DNA from: Corydoras sp. C115
Taxonomy: Eukaryota; Chordata; Actinopteri; Siluriformes; Callichthyidae
Length of the DNA: 64,000 nucleotides
Direction of reading: 5' to 3'
NCBI GenBank assembly: GCA_019802505.1
Contig: JAFMOC010000017.1
Coordinates: 154,501-218,500 of the forward strand
Below are positions 1 to 11,345 of the stretch, one piece after another (within the stretch, counting starts at the first letter, position 1; each line of letters begins with the position of its first letter). The notes under the pieces were generated by a model that had not been told where the DNA came from, made no database searches, and was given only the letters and a program-made list of their open reading frames with translations. Both the position numbers and the translations under genes were made by a program.

Positions 1-610
1 AGCCAAATTGAATTTGTCTGCCACGCGTGGCTGCCGGAGAGCGGGCGGTGGCGAGTGTGGGGGGATTCTACCGCAGCACACGGCGCAGAGGCTCGCCGGA
101 TTAGGCTTCCTGCTCGGCTGAAGATAAAGCGCTTGGGCTGACCAGGAGCGGCCGATCATTACAGGCCTCATTCCCTATAAGACGTCTTAATTTGGGAAGC
201 TGTCACCGGATGGTTTATTTAACGGCGATGTGGACAGGTGGTGGCGTGAAAGCCCAGAGTGGCTTAGCGCTCATGTAGGATTAGCAGCACTCAGCGCAGA
301 GCCATGCTGAGGCTCCAACGTGCCAAAATGGAAAAACACAACAGGAGATTCCATTAGTGCCGCTGGGCGTGTCAGCCGAACCATGATCCACTGTTTTCCA
401 TACTCTGCTATGAGACCGATCCAGATGTTTGACTGACATCTGCATCCGGCCAACAAACACTGACCCAGTAAACTCTCAAAATGAAACACTTGTATGATTT
501 AAAGGGAGTTGGGTGTCAGTGGGTGTGGGTTCAGATCCCAAGTCGCAACTGTGGGCTCGTAAAAAAATATTATAAAACATAAAAACATTAATTGATGGTA
601 CATAATAAGG

Positions 611-948
611 GCACCATGGCGGCTTAGTGTTTAGCATGATCCAGGTTTGAATTCCAATCTTGGTAGTGTTTCCATGTTCTCCCTGTGTCCATGTGGGGTT
701 TCTCCAGGTTCTCCAGGTCCAAAACATGGACTCAAGTTGAATTGGCTGCTCAAAATTGTCTTTATCCAAATTGCCCTTTATAGTTGAGTTTGTGCTCGCC
801 GATGGATTGGCGCGCTGTCTCCAGTCTATCTTGCCCAGCATCCTAAAAGGTTCTCCCCTGCTTGGGCATGGGGAACCCCCCCCCCCTCCCTCCCCGCGAC
901 CCTAGTCCCTAGGATAGGATTAAGTGGCGGATAATGGGATGATAATAA
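611..948 (+). mobile_element. V-SINE, older diverged copy
   Basis: The head ATGGCGGCTTAGTG, the central GTTTCCATGTTCTCC block and the tail region ATGGGGAACCCC are recognisable but diverged. The C-tract near the 3' end has expanded to 11 Cs (876-886). Confidence 0.75.
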
Positions 949-1211
949 TGATGATGGTTAGTAGAAAAAGTAGAGCATTTATCAGCAGTTAAACTTTACA
1001 TTAAGCTCCTTTCAATTGGTTCCGTCTCGAATGTTCCGCTGTCTGGGTTTCTGGTTTCTGAGTGCAGCACACACAGATTGCACAGATGTCTCTGGGGTGT
1101 TGAGGCTGCAGTGGTTGGTGTTGGTAGGTGCCAAAAGTGCAGAAGGTGGTGAAAGTGGTTGTGATGTCATGAGCTAAAAGCAGAGAAAACACTTGCTGTG
1201 TACAATATATG

Positions 1212-1212
<1 letters not shown>

Positions 1213-1281
<69 letters not shown>
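1213..1281 (+). repeat. (TG)n microsatellite
   Basis: A perfect TG array of about 34 units. Confidence 0.97.
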
Positions 1282-1282
<1 letters not shown>

Positions 1283-1833
1283 GCCTAAGAGCTGTTTTCC
1301 CCGGATTACCAACTTCCATCAACACACGATGCTGTAACAAAGTCTACTCACACTCGCATGCATACACACTCTGCGTGCTTCAGTAAAGCTATGGAAACTA
1401 CACACTGCACAGCTGGGCTTCAGGGTGAAGTGCCAGCTGTGCCACATGCCCTTTATAGACAGAGTGCATCGGAGATGGAAGATGGCAAAAATCACATCAG
1501 GAGAAGATGAGGACAGTGGTGTTCTTTTCTAACCTGCCCATCTGTGAAGGGTCTCGCGTTTTCATGTCATTCTGAATGACCCAGAACAAGGTTTTCTGTC
1601 ACAGCAGATTTCAATCACAGTTTTATATTTAGGCCAGAACTTCCAGTCCACAGTCATTTTCGGAAAATGCCACGCTTTAATGTCACACCGTCATTATCTA
1701 CACGATCTACTTTTATTTTTTAATAAACTTTAAACCAAACGAAGTTTATATAACGTAGTATTTTTGCAGTTATTTGAAACAAAGCCATAAAGCTTCACGC
1801 ATTTCAAAATTAAGTGTAATAAATTTGGTTTTA

Positions 1834-2184
1834 GGGCGGCACGGTGGCTTAGTGGTTTAGCACGTTCGCCTCTCAGCGCTAGGGATTCCCGGTTCGAATC
1901 CCCATCTGGGTGGAGTTTCCATGTTCTCCCCGTGTCCGCGTGGGTTTCCTCCGGGTTCTCCGGTTTCCTCCCACAGTCCGAAAACATGGATCAAGTTAAT
2001 TGAGTTCTCTAAATTGCCCCATATGGAGTGTGTCTGTGTGAGTGAGTGTGTGCCCAGCGATGAATTGGCGCCCTGTCCTGGGTGTATCTGCCCAGCGCCC
2101 GAGACGTTCTCCCCTGGATGGGCATGGGGAACCCCACCGCGACCCTAATAGAGGATAAAGTGGGAGATAATGAATGAATGAATG
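1834..2184 (+). mobile_element. V-SINE (HE1/DANA-like), full length, intact target duplication
   Basis: The element begins GGGCGGCACGGTGGCTTAG and has a tRNA-type B box GGTTCGAATCC. The conserved central V-domain reads GTTTCCATGTTCTCC and the 3' tail is (ATGA)n. A perfect 13-bp target-site duplication, aaatttggtttta, occurs at 1,821-1,833 and 2,185-2,197. Confidence 0.93.
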
Positions 2185-2509
2185 AAATTTGGTTTTATTC
2201 ATCTATATCTGAAGCTGTTCATCTCGATTTTGTCATGGGGACTGGAGCCTATCCCAGTTTTCAGCGAACCAAAGGTAGGGAAACACCCCCATCCTCCCAA
2301 ACCTTTGAAGTCCCCAATTCTTCCAACATTCATATCCTCCCTGGATCCCAAAACCAGACAACATTCCAAACCTTCTGACATCACAAACCTTTAAACATTT
2401 AAAAGTTCCCAAATCTTGTTCTCAGTAGCAAAAAGCACATAAATAAATAGCTTCCAAGCTTTTATCACTCAATTTAAAAAAAACACCAATATTCTAAAAG
2501 AAAACCTGC

Positions 2510-2511
<2 letters not shown>

Positions 2512-2564
<53 letters not shown>
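2512..2564 (+). repeat. (GT)n microsatellite
   Basis: A GT array with one T insertion, adjacent to the V-SINE at 2,593. Confidence 0.95.
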
Positions 2565-2592
2565 CATACCAGCATCCATCAAAGCAACAACA

Positions 2593-2947
2593 TTCATTCA
2601 TTCATTATCTTCCGCTTTTATCCTATATCAGGGTCGCGGGGGGGTTCCCCATGCCCATCCAGGGGAGAACGTTTCGGGCGCTGGGCAGATAGACCCAGGA
2701 CAGGACACCAATCTATCACTGGACACACACTCACTCACACAGACACGCACACTCTATATGGGGCAATTTGTAGAAATCAATTGACTTGATCCATGTTTTT
2801 GGACTGTGGGAGGAAACCGGAGAACCCGGAGGAAACCCACGCGGACACGGGGAGAACATGGAAACTCCACCCATATGGGGATTCGAACCGGGAATCCCTA
2901 GTGCCGAGAGGCGAGCGTGCCAAACCACTAAGCCACCGTGCCGCCCC
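2593..2947 (-). mobile_element. V-SINE, full length, minus strand
   Basis: The reverse complement of the V-SINE consensus, from the (TTCA)n tail to GTGCCGCCCC. A perfect 12-bp duplication, aaagcaacaaca, occurs at 2,581-2,592 and 2,948-2,959. It carries an uninterrupted G7 tract at 2,638-2,644. Confidence 0.93.
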
Positions 2948-3276
2948 AAAGCAACAACAATGGAGCTTTAATAATCCATTAGCCGTCGCATGTGCAACAT
3001 GTTTATTAGTTTAGCACCACACACACATTCCGTTAAAGAAGACAGTAAAGAACAAACATCATCGTTAATGGCGAATGGTTCTGTCGTTTGCACCTGTTCT
3101 TTCACTCCGTATTTGTTTCTTTAAACTGGTTTATGATCTGGAGCTTCTCTCTGCCAACAGACTCAGATTAGAGCACTGAGCAAACAAAGAATTTCATTAC
3201 GCGCAAGTGTGGAGAACAAAGACACGCCAAATGAGATGAGACATAGAGCTGATGGCAGTAAAGCGCACACATGCAT

Positions 3277-3278
<2 letters not shown>

Positions 3279-3325
<47 letters not shown>
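3279..3325 (+). repeat. (AC)n microsatellite
   Basis: A perfect AC array followed by short AAAC repeats. Confidence 0.95.
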
Positions 3326-3329
<4 letters not shown>

Positions 3330-3657
3330 AACAAACACTATAATGCAAGGACAGGACCTGCAGTCAGGAAAAATAAATATGAGAATGTACAGATGATGTG
3401 ATTATCAGGTTTTAAATTAAAGAACCTCGTCGACGTCCTTCTGACAGAAACATAAACAGGTTACAGGTCAATAAGAACGTCCGGAAATGACCAGTCCATT
3501 TGTACTGCCCCTACACTGCTACCTTTCACATGATTGTTGATGAGTGGTTGGTAGCTCAGTGGTTATGATGTTGGGTAAAGCCCTTAACCCTCATTGCTCC
3601 AGGGAACCGAATTATGACCAACTCTGTGTTCAGACTTGCATAAGATGCTAAATGACC

Positions 3658-4125
3658 ATTAATTCATTCATTCATTCATTATCTTCCACTTTATCCTATA
3701 TTAGGGTCGTGGGGGGGAGGGGGGGGTTTCCCTATGCCCATCCAGGGGAGAACGTTTCGGGTGCTGGGCAGATAAGATAAACCTTTATTTGTCCCACAAT
3801 GGGGAATTTCACATTTCTCAGCAGCAGATACAGAGGAGGGTGAAAAGGAATCCAGTCATTAGAAGACATGATACACCCAGGACAGGGCGCCAATCCATCA
3901 CTGGGCACACACTCACACACACAACACACTCTATATGGGGCAATTTGGAGAACTCAATTGACCTTGATCCATGTTTTTGGACTGTGGGAGGAAACCGGAG
4001 AACCCGGAGGAAACCCACGCGGACACGGGGAGAACATGTAATCTCCACCCAGATGGGGATTCGAACCAGGAATCCATAGCGCTGAGAGGCAAACGTTCTA
4101 AAGCACTAAGCCACCGTGCCGCCCC
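3658..4125 (-). mobile_element. V-SINE inserted in an older SINE and itself interrupted
   Basis: A minus-strand V-SINE with a perfect 11-bp duplication, gctaaatgacc, at 3,647-3,657 and 4,126-4,136. It is interrupted at about 3,775-3,869 by unrelated sequence. Its G-tract is expanded (3,711-3,726, one A interruption). Confidence 0.9.
3775..3869 (+). mobile_element. short insertion inside V-SINE, LINE-tail-like
   Basis: About 95 bp beginning AGATAAACCTTTATTTGTCC interrupts the V-SINE between GCAGATA and CACCCAGG. A short GATA repeat flanks it. The sequence resembles a dispersed fish retroelement 3' end; I cannot name the family. Confidence 0.6.
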
Positions 4126-4367
4126 GCTAAATGACCTGATTTTAAAAATAATGATGTTCAAGTTCAAATACAGCTTATTCCTTAAAGACTTTAAAAGAAT
4201 GTTTCTCAGTTCTGAATAAAATGATCTTGGATAATCTAAGGAGGACACAGTGGGAACCAGCCAGGTCCCGTATTGGTGGATGTAATGCTGTGATCTCGCA
4301 GTCATTAGGAGGCATATTCATTTTCCTCGCTGTGTTATGGAGACAGACGGGGCTCATCGGTACTCAC

Positions 4368-4486
4368 TTTGGGGAACTGTTTGACAGGAATCAGCACTTT
4401 CTGACCCAGTTTCATGTTCTTGTTTATCACGACGTCGATGAATTTCTCGTCCTCTTTCTCTTCGCCTTTCTGAATCTTGTCGATTT
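4368..4486 (-). CDS. khdrbs3: khdrbs3 coding exon 2 (start of KH domain region)
   Basis: This 119-bp exon encodes the end of codon 31 and residues 32-70. It contains EIDKIQKGEEKEDEKF followed by IDVVINKNMKLGQKVLIPVK and QFPK. These segments are almost identical to vertebrate KHDRBS3, whereas KHDRBS2 has a different sequence before the KQ(Y/F)PK motif. On the minus strand the acceptor is tttgtttcag and the donor is AAA followed by gtgagt (phase 0). Exon 3, expected to begin with the KH-domain FNFVGKLLGPRG segment, was not found between here and base 1, so it lies beyond the left edge. Function is known from the family, not from this window: binding of U/A-rich RNA bipartite motifs and splice-site selection in the nucleus. 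A GA-rich simple repeat on the plus strand lies directly upstream of the acceptor, so it reads as pyrimidine-rich in the transcript. Confidence 0.95.
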
Positions 4487-4500
4487 CTGAAACAAAAGAC

Positions 4501-4550
4501 AGAAAAAGAGAGAGCGAGAGAGAGAGAGAGAGAGAGAAAGAGGGAGAGAG
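4501..4550 (+). repeat. (GA)n simple repeat next to khdrbs3 exon 2
   Basis: An imperfect GA array. On the gene's strand it is CT-rich and lies about 15 bp upstream of the exon 2 acceptor, so it may extend the polypyrimidine tract. Confidence 0.9.
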
Positions 4551-4863
4551 CCATGAGGGTGAGTCACTTATGTCAGTCATTAGTCTTTGAACACAATTAA
4601 GTGACAATAGATGTAGATCTGTGAGCGTATGGGCGTTAGATGAGCTGGAATAATAGGCCACACGTGTGCCAGGTGTCAGTCATGCTGGCAGTGTTTTAGC
4701 TGCTCGCTCAACTGTGAAATAAGCTCTTTCAGTCACACTGTAATTTAATTGGATGTGCTTCTAATCACATCTGATAGGTATCTCTCCCTGTTACATCTGG
4801 CTGTGGAAACAGAGACGAACCCCCCGATGAACAGAACTATATGGAGAATACATGTTCTGGGAT

Positions 4864-5214
4864 GGCGGCACGGTGGCTTAGTGGTCAGCACGTTCTCCTC
4901 TCAGCGCTAGGGATTCCCGGTTCGAATCCCCATCTGGGTGGAGTTTCCATGTTCTCCCCGTGTCCGCGTGGGTTTCCACCGGGTTCTCCGGTTTCCTCCC
5001 ACAGTCCAAAAACATGGATCAAGTCTATTGAATTCTCAAAAATTGCCCCATATAGAGTGTGTCTGTGTGAGTGAGTGTGTGCCCAGCGATGGATTGGCGC
5101 CCTGTCCTGGGTGTATCTGCCCAGCGCCCGAGACGTTCTCCCCTGGATGGGCATGGGGAACCCCACCGCGACCCTACTAGAGGATAAAGCGGGAGATAAT
5201 GAATGAATGAATGA
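4864..5214 (+). mobile_element. V-SINE, full length
   Basis: A full-length V-SINE with a perfect 12-bp duplication, atgttctgggat, at 4,852-4,863 and 5,215-5,226. It lies in khdrbs3 intron 1, antisense to the gene and about 380 bp upstream of the exon 2 acceptor. Confidence 0.93.
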
Positions 5215-5589
5215 ATGTTCTGGGATGAAGGTCTTGGACTCCCGGTTCTGTCCAGTGGTGTAAATGTACTTCCTGCCCAACGTACTTCAACAACATACAC
5301 ACCAACGACATACACTATGATTTTCCTGCATTTAAAAGGCAGTTTCCTGCATTTTAATATGGATTATCAGTGAGACAGCTGGGATAAGACCAAATAGTCA
5401 CTAACATAACACACAAAGGTTTCTAATCTGTAATCATATATGCAGCGTGTTTAAAATAAACCTGATTATATTAGTGTATCGTCCTTAAAAAAAAAATGTA
5501 CCCTGACTTTACCACTAACCCCAATCCCTCAGAATAATCCCATAATCTGGAATCATCACTGTAGCTCTATTTAAAAACTGTTTATTATT

Positions 5590-5790
5590 TAGATAATGAT
5601 GAGTTTTTTTATAAGGAATTATAGTAGTTTTGGCAACCTTTGTTTTAAAGGATTATAATAGTCGTAGCATATGTTTTTAGGAGAAATTACAGTTGTCATG
5701 GCAACCAGTTTATATAAGTGATTATAATAGTCGTAGTCATTGTTTTTGAGGAATTATAAAAGTTGTTACAACTGTTTTGTTTCTTTGGAG
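5590..5790 (+). repeat. diverged minisatellite, unit about 55-60 bp
   Basis: About four diverged units built around AAGGAATTATAGTAGTTTTGG, then CAACC and TTTGTTTT. The same unit occurs inverted at 15.56-16.13 kb. Confidence 0.7.
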
Positions 5791-5885
5791 TTAAGGGAGT
5801 TAACTAAAAGTTTTCTTTTAGTAAATAAGTTAATAATATTTCGAATGTTCCAATTTTTGTTTTCATTTCGAATATTGGTAAAATA

Positions 5886-6211
5886 GGGTGGCTTAGTGGT
5901 TAGCACGTTCGCCTCTCAGCACTCTCGAATCCCCATCTGGGTGGAGTTTCCATGTTCTCCCCGTGTCCGCGTGGGTTTCCTCCGGGTTCTCCGGTTTCCT
6001 CCCACAGTCCAAAAACATGGATCAAGTTGAGTTCTCCAAATTGCCCCATATAGAGTGTGTTTGAGTGAGTGAGTGTGTGCCCAACGATGGATTGGCGCCC
6101 TGTCCTGGGTTTATCTGCCCAGCGCCCGAGACGTTCTCCCCTGGATGGGCATGGGGAACCCCACCGCGACCCTAATAGAGGATAAAGCGAAAGATAATGA
6201 ATGAATGAATG
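5886..6211 (+). mobile_element. V-SINE with shortened head
   Basis: The first bases of the tRNA head are missing (starts GGGTGGCTTAG), and the B-box region is shortened. A 15-bp duplication, aatattggtaaaata, with one mismatch flanks it at 5,871-5,885 and 6,212-6,226. Confidence 0.88.
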
Positions 6212-7339
6212 AATATTGGCAAAATATAAACGTATAAGTCTGTATTAAGGCTGAAACAACAAAGGTTTAAACCACCAGGAATAAAAACAGGGAGTTAATT
6301 CCATTAAGAATTTAGCATTTTGTTTCGAGGTCAATAGCTGCAGTCACTCAGCAGAAAAGCAACACAACGGTAAAAGTTGAATCAATTAATTCTCACTAGT
6401 TTTTCTAAAGACTTCTCTCGTTTTGCTTGTACTGTAGATTAAACGCCTCTGGTCAGAAACGGAGGCTGGTTTTTAGTCCGTGGGTGTAGGCTGCACTTGA
6501 TTTAGTGGAGATCCCGTTCAGCTCTGTAATACTAGCTTTTATCTTGACTCCCACTGGCCTTAATCTGGACTGGGATGTGAGAGCGAGATGCTGAAGGTCA
6601 GAAAGGTTCTCGGAGTGGATCTGCATTCAGCAGCTCTTCCTCTTCGGACTGACGGCGGGAGAAAGTTGAGCTCTCTACACCAGTGAAGGCGGCGCTTCGA
6701 GTCCCTTCGGTGGCAGCCACCCTCAACTCGCCCTCCAAACGGGAGATTAATATTTAGCCGAAGCCGTGAGCTGGTGCAGAAAGACAAAGGACACAGATGT
6801 TCCCCTCTCTCGCTGTCGTTCCGTCTTTGTGTCTCTGTATCACTCGGACTGTATGTGTCTTTGTGTTCCACTTAGAGCGCGTGTCCCAGCTCCACGCTTC
6901 ACTGCTCCTCTCATTTCTCGTCCCAGCCATGAAGGGCAGCCACGGACTGATTTCACCACAAATGGAGCTAAAATCAATCGCTGATCTGCTGACCGCCATC
7001 AACATGTGACCTATATGCTCACATTCATCCTGATGCTTCACGTCTCCTGAATAAAATATTAGTATCTGCGCCTAAGCATTGGTTGTGATTTTAACTATGT
7101 TTTGTGTAACTTTATATGAAAATCACACAGACAGTGGACACTGAGGCAGATAAGCTCAAACTGCAGGCAGATTAATGAACCGAGATTTGACGGGATGACA
7201 AGCTAATCTGCAGCTCATCCTCAATCTAAAAGGCAAGATAACTTTCAGCTTTAGAAGAAGTGGGTTCCAGGCAAAAGCACAGATCTCAGCAAAGAACATG
7301 TGGTATAAACGTATGTCCATGTGCCCAATATAAAAACAT

Positions 7340-7385
7340 TCATTCATTCATTCATTATCTTCTGCTTTATCCTATATTAGGGTCG

Positions 7386-7472
<87 letters not shown>

Positions 7473-7775
7473 CCTTATGCCCATCCAGGGGAGAACGTTT
7501 CGGGCGCTGGGCAGATACACCCAGGACAGGGCGCCAATCCATCGCTGGGCACACACTCACTCACACAGACACGCACACGAACACACTCTACATGGGGCAG
7601 TTTGGAGAACTCAATTGACTTGATCCATCTTTTTAGACTGTGGGAGGAAACCGGAGAACCCGGAGGAAGCCCACACGGACACGGGGAGAACATGGAAACT
7701 CCACCCAGATGGGGATTCGAACCGGGAATCGCTGAGAGGCGAACGTGCTGACCACTAAGCCACCGTGCCGCCCTC
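7340..7775 (-). mobile_element. V-SINE with 84-base poly-G expansion
   Basis: A minus-strand V-SINE whose GGGG position has become 38 Gs, one T, and 45 Gs (7,387-7,470). The flanks atataaaaacat and atataataacat (7,328-7,339 and 7,776-7,787) form a 12-bp duplication with one mismatch. Confidence 0.9.
7387..7470 (+). repeat. poly-G tract, 84 bases with a single T
   Basis: Directly visible: G runs from 7,387 to 7,424 and from 7,426 to 7,470 with T at 7,425. The true length is uncertain because homopolymers of this size are prone to sequencing and assembly error. Confidence 0.85.
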
Positions 7776-8552
7776 ATATAATAACATGATTATTTTATTT
7801 TTGTTTATAAGAAGACTATGTAGGTGACTCTCTCTGTTCATTTCAGATTCAGTGAGAGGGAACCGGCATAAATATCGGTTCTGATGGGATCATATCGGTG
7901 GAGGAGAAACATATCTCATGCTTTATTTACAATAATATTCATGCCTCCATCTTGTTTACTATTTTTTGGTCTAATAGATTGAATCTGAGTCACGGGAGGT
8001 TCTGATGTTCACCGTCACTAAAAGCTTGCGAACATCTGTGTCGGAGGTGTCACACTGCCAGCGATGCTCGAGTCTGATGACTTTATAGTGCAGCTACATT
8101 ACTGTCCTGTAGTCACAACACATTAAGGCTATATTTACAGCTCCAGTGTGCATGCGGAGGCGCATCAGAGAGCAACAGGGGAGCCTGTCCCATCTGTGCT
8201 TTCGCCGGTGGGTTTCAACATCTGATAAATAAGAATCTGTTTTAATGTAATGCATTTTTTTTTTTTTTTAAAAAATGCAGATTGGAGGATTATAGGACTT
8301 CAGAACGTCCGTCTTTAAAGTCCACCGGACGAAGAACCAAGAGGGAGCATGTGATACAGGAAACTTTTTAAAAGGAACATAACATGTTATTAGAGCTGCA
8401 CAGAGATACAGCAGTGGAGACATGATCCATTTCACAGAGCTGGGGGTTTAATGGACTCAGAGGCTCAACAGTAACATGATGGTGGGAATCTGTATCCTCC
8501 CGTTTAATCTTCCGGAATCTCCGATTATTTATACTCTGTTTACAGAGCTTCA

Positions 8553-8836
8553 ATGTTCAGGTTCAAGTCCAATCTGGGTGAAGTTTCCATGTTCTCGCTG
8601 TGTTCACCTCGATTTTCCCCAAGTTCTCTGGTTTCCTCCGACAATCCAAAAAATATGGATTCAAGGTGAATTGGCTGCTTTAATTTGTCCCAGATTGCAT
8701 GTGTGTGTGTGTGTGAGTGAGTGTGTGCCCAGTGATGAATTGGCACCGTGTCCTGTGTGTATCTGCCCAGTGTCCGAAACGTTCTGCCCTGGGGAACTCA
8801 CACAGCTGTAGCCCTAGTATAGGAATAAACTGACAG
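8553..8836 (+). mobile_element. V-SINE, old diverged copy lacking head
   Basis: The blocks AAGTTTCCATGTTCTCGC, GGTTTCCTCCGACAATCC and TGCCCAGTGATGAATTGGC are recognisable with many substitutions. There is no (ATGA)n tail. Confidence 0.75.
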
Positions 8837-9204
8837 TCCAAGCTGATTTTCACCCATGTTCACTGATTAAATTAATCACCACCTTCAATTAATATCCGCA
8901 CACCCCCTCGATTCATTCAAACATGTAGATCACATGACGTCCAGGTTTTAAAGCAGCTTCTGTGTTTGATTTTAGGAATGTTCTACGTCGTCTCAAGCAG
9001 GAGACAGCATGAGAAATGAGTAGAGTGGTGACCCCGGTGTTGCAGCTGCTGACAGCTTATCAGGGTCAAGTGTTGAAATCAGAGTAAACAAAAGCCGTGT
9101 CACATCTAAACTGGAATAGGCTCCAGTTCACAGTGGGACAAATGTGTCTCACTTCAAAGAACAAAGTCCAAACAAGGTCTCTATTCTATTTTAAGAGTTT
9201 ATTC

Positions 9205-9282
9205 TTTTGCCATCGCTATGGTAAGTGGAGGAAATGGACAATGGAGCAAGAAGGGGCGTGTCCAAACTTTTGACTAGTACTT
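9205..9282 (-). mobile_element. terminal fragment of long-inverted-repeat element
   Basis: The end GTCCAAACTTTTGACTAGTA, preceded by AATGGAGCAAGAAGGGGCG, matches the right arm of the element at 31.7-32.1 kb. Confidence 0.6.
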
Positions 9283-9388
9283 TATAAATATTATTTCGCT
9301 TGTGATCATTTGTACGCAATATGAACAACAGTTGCCCCAACTTTTATATGAATATAATTAATATATACCCAAATTTTATAGTAGAGTT

Positions 9389-9730
9389 CATTCATTCATT
9401 ATCATCCGCTTTATCCTATATTGGGGTCGCGGGGGGGTTTCCCATTCCCATCCAGGGGAGAACGTTTCGGGCGCTGGGCAGATAGACCCAGGACAGGGCG
9501 CCAACCTATCGCTGGGCACACACTCACTCACACACACACACTCTACATGGGGCAATTTGGAGAACTCAATTGACTTGATCCATGTTTTTGGACTGTGGGA
9601 GGAAACTGGAGAACCTGGAGGAAACCCACGCGGAAACGGGAAGAACATGGAAACTCCACCCAGATGGGGATTCGAACCGGGAATCCCTAATGCTGAGATG
9701 AGAACGTGCTGACCACTAAGCCACCGTGCC
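9389..9730 (-). mobile_element. V-SINE, nearly full length
   Basis: A minus-strand V-SINE with a perfect 11-bp duplication, atagtagagtt, at 9,378-9,388 and 9,731-9,741. The last bases of the tRNA head are absent (ends CCACCGTGCC). It has a G7 tract at 9,431-9,437. Confidence 0.92.
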
Positions 9731-10157
9731 ATAGTAGAGTTGCAGCTGTAATTTTACAGTACACACAGTACATATCTGTATTATATATATACTCTCAAAC
9801 ACTAACATACATGCATATTGCATATCTGCTCATAAAGCTTTAGTTATATTGTTATATAGTTATATTGAAGTCTACTAAAACCTAACAGCATTATTCTTCA
9901 GAGTTGTAAAATAAGCTTATTTCCCAAAGCTGCTGTGCAGCTCTTTCTGCTCTGGCTTGATGATCTGCTGCCTTAGCAGCTCTAAAAGAGCACAATCAGC
10001 CACCTCATACCCGCCTAAAGATTCCTAGCTGAATAAATCCTGGAGCAGATCATTCACTTTAACCGTATGGTACTTCCAGCATAAAGACCTGTATCCTGTG
10101 TGCACTTCTCAGGAGCCTTTGAGATTAAATTATTCTTATCTGAAGTTTGGAGCAAAA

Positions 10158-10511
10158 TTCATTCATTCATTCATTATCACCCGCTTTTCCTCTATTAGGG
10201 TCGCGGTGGGGTTCCCCATGCCCATCCAGGGGAGAACGTCTCGGGCGCTGGGCAGATAGACCCAGGACAGGGCGCCAATCCATCGCTGGGTACACACTCA
10301 CTCACTCAAACACACTCTATATGGGGCAATTTTTTTAGAGAACTCAATTAACTTGATCCATGTTTTTGGACTGTGGGAGGAAACCGGAGAACCCGGAGGA
10401 AACCCACGCGGACACGGGGAGAACATGGAAACTCCACCCAGATGGGGATTCGAACCGGGAATCCCTAGCGCTGAGAGGCGAACGTGCTAACCACTAAGCC
10501 ACCGTGCCGCC
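10158..10511 (-). mobile_element. V-SINE, full length
   Basis: A minus-strand V-SINE with a perfect 14-bp duplication, agtttggagcaaaa, at 10,144-10,157 and 10,512-10,525. Confidence 0.93.
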
Positions 10512-11224
10512 AGTTTGGAGCAAAATAACCACCAAAAACAACAATGCACTTCAACATAACCCATTGCTGTAATGCAGATTGTAATGCTCTCATTCTGATC
10601 AGAGGGTGCTGTGAAACCTTCAGTCTGCAGATCTCTCTCACGTATCATCAATCAGATTTACTTTCTTACTTTTGAGTTTGAGCCACAATCTGATTTAACT
10701 CCTAAATATTTCTTCATGTCTTTATCAGGTTGCTTGGAAACGAGCACGCCGGGATGTTCCACAGCAGGAAAACTCTGCACTCCTTTACTTCTTAAAGAAA
10801 TTAAAGAGAGTGTCGTCATGGTGATGGGCCTCCACTGCCCTCTGTGAGAAACTGAGTGGGTGGGAAGATGAATTCATCATAATTAAATCAAATCATTTTT
10901 CAACCTAGAGAACTCTGAGCTGCTACAGACCATAACTTCCCCTGTTCTGAATGAGCTTTTAATGTCAGTAATAATCTCAGAATTGTATAAACGCTAGCGT
11001 AAATTCATGAGAACTAACCTGGTAAGACTAAATCAGCTCAACACATCCCACAGGAAGCCGATGGGCCGGACTAAGTTTGTTAAAAAATAAATAATTTTTT
11101 TTTAAAAAGCAGCTTTTTAAGGTCAGCGTCTCGGCAAACGAAAGAAAAAGTGTCATGGGTTTATATTTTATTTAGCAACGAGGGAATTAACATTGTAAAT
11201 TATCAGTCAGACACACGAGATAAA

Positions 11225-11345
11225 ACAAGGTCATCGACGTGTGATACACTGGCAACCTGTCCAGAATATCTTGTACAAATGTTTTTCCCAGGGAGCACTG
11301 GGATAGGCTGTAGCACTCGCCTAAAACTTAATTAGGATAGAAAAT
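11225..11345 (+). mobile_element. LINE/SINE 3'-end-like fragment
   Basis: ACACTGGCAACCTGTCCAGA, CACTGGGATAGGCTGTAGCA and the final AGGATAGAAAATAAATGAAT resemble the 3' tail of L2-type fish retroelements. The rest of the element is not recognisable. Confidence 0.45.

Larger units (their letters stand above)
3548..4150 (+). mobile_element. second tRNA-derived SINE, deleted copy split by a V-SINE
   Basis: The left part (about 3,548-3,657) has the head GTAGCTCAGTGGTTATGATG and the block CCCTTAACCCTCATTGCTCC. The tail GCTAAATGACC reappears after the V-SINE insertion. The internal tRNA-related part is shortened relative to the copies at 40.5 and 32.7 kb. Confidence 0.7.
1..4367 (-). other. khdrbs3: khdrbs3 intron 2 (partial, runs off left edge)
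   Basis: This sequence is downstream of exon 2 in the transcript direction. It holds four V-SINE copies, a second SINE type and CA/TG microsatellites. Bases 1-250 are comparatively GC-rich and non-repetitive, with no open frame that looks coding. I searched by eye for the next KH exon and did not find it. Confidence 0.75.

Noticed and set aside
1..4367. khdrbs3 exon 3 in the left part of the window.
   Set aside because: I looked for the FNFVGKLLGPRG coding block on the minus strand and did not find it.
7260..7751. Glycine-rich or proline-rich proteins across the poly-G tract.
   Set aside because: They are translations of a homopolymer inside a SINE.
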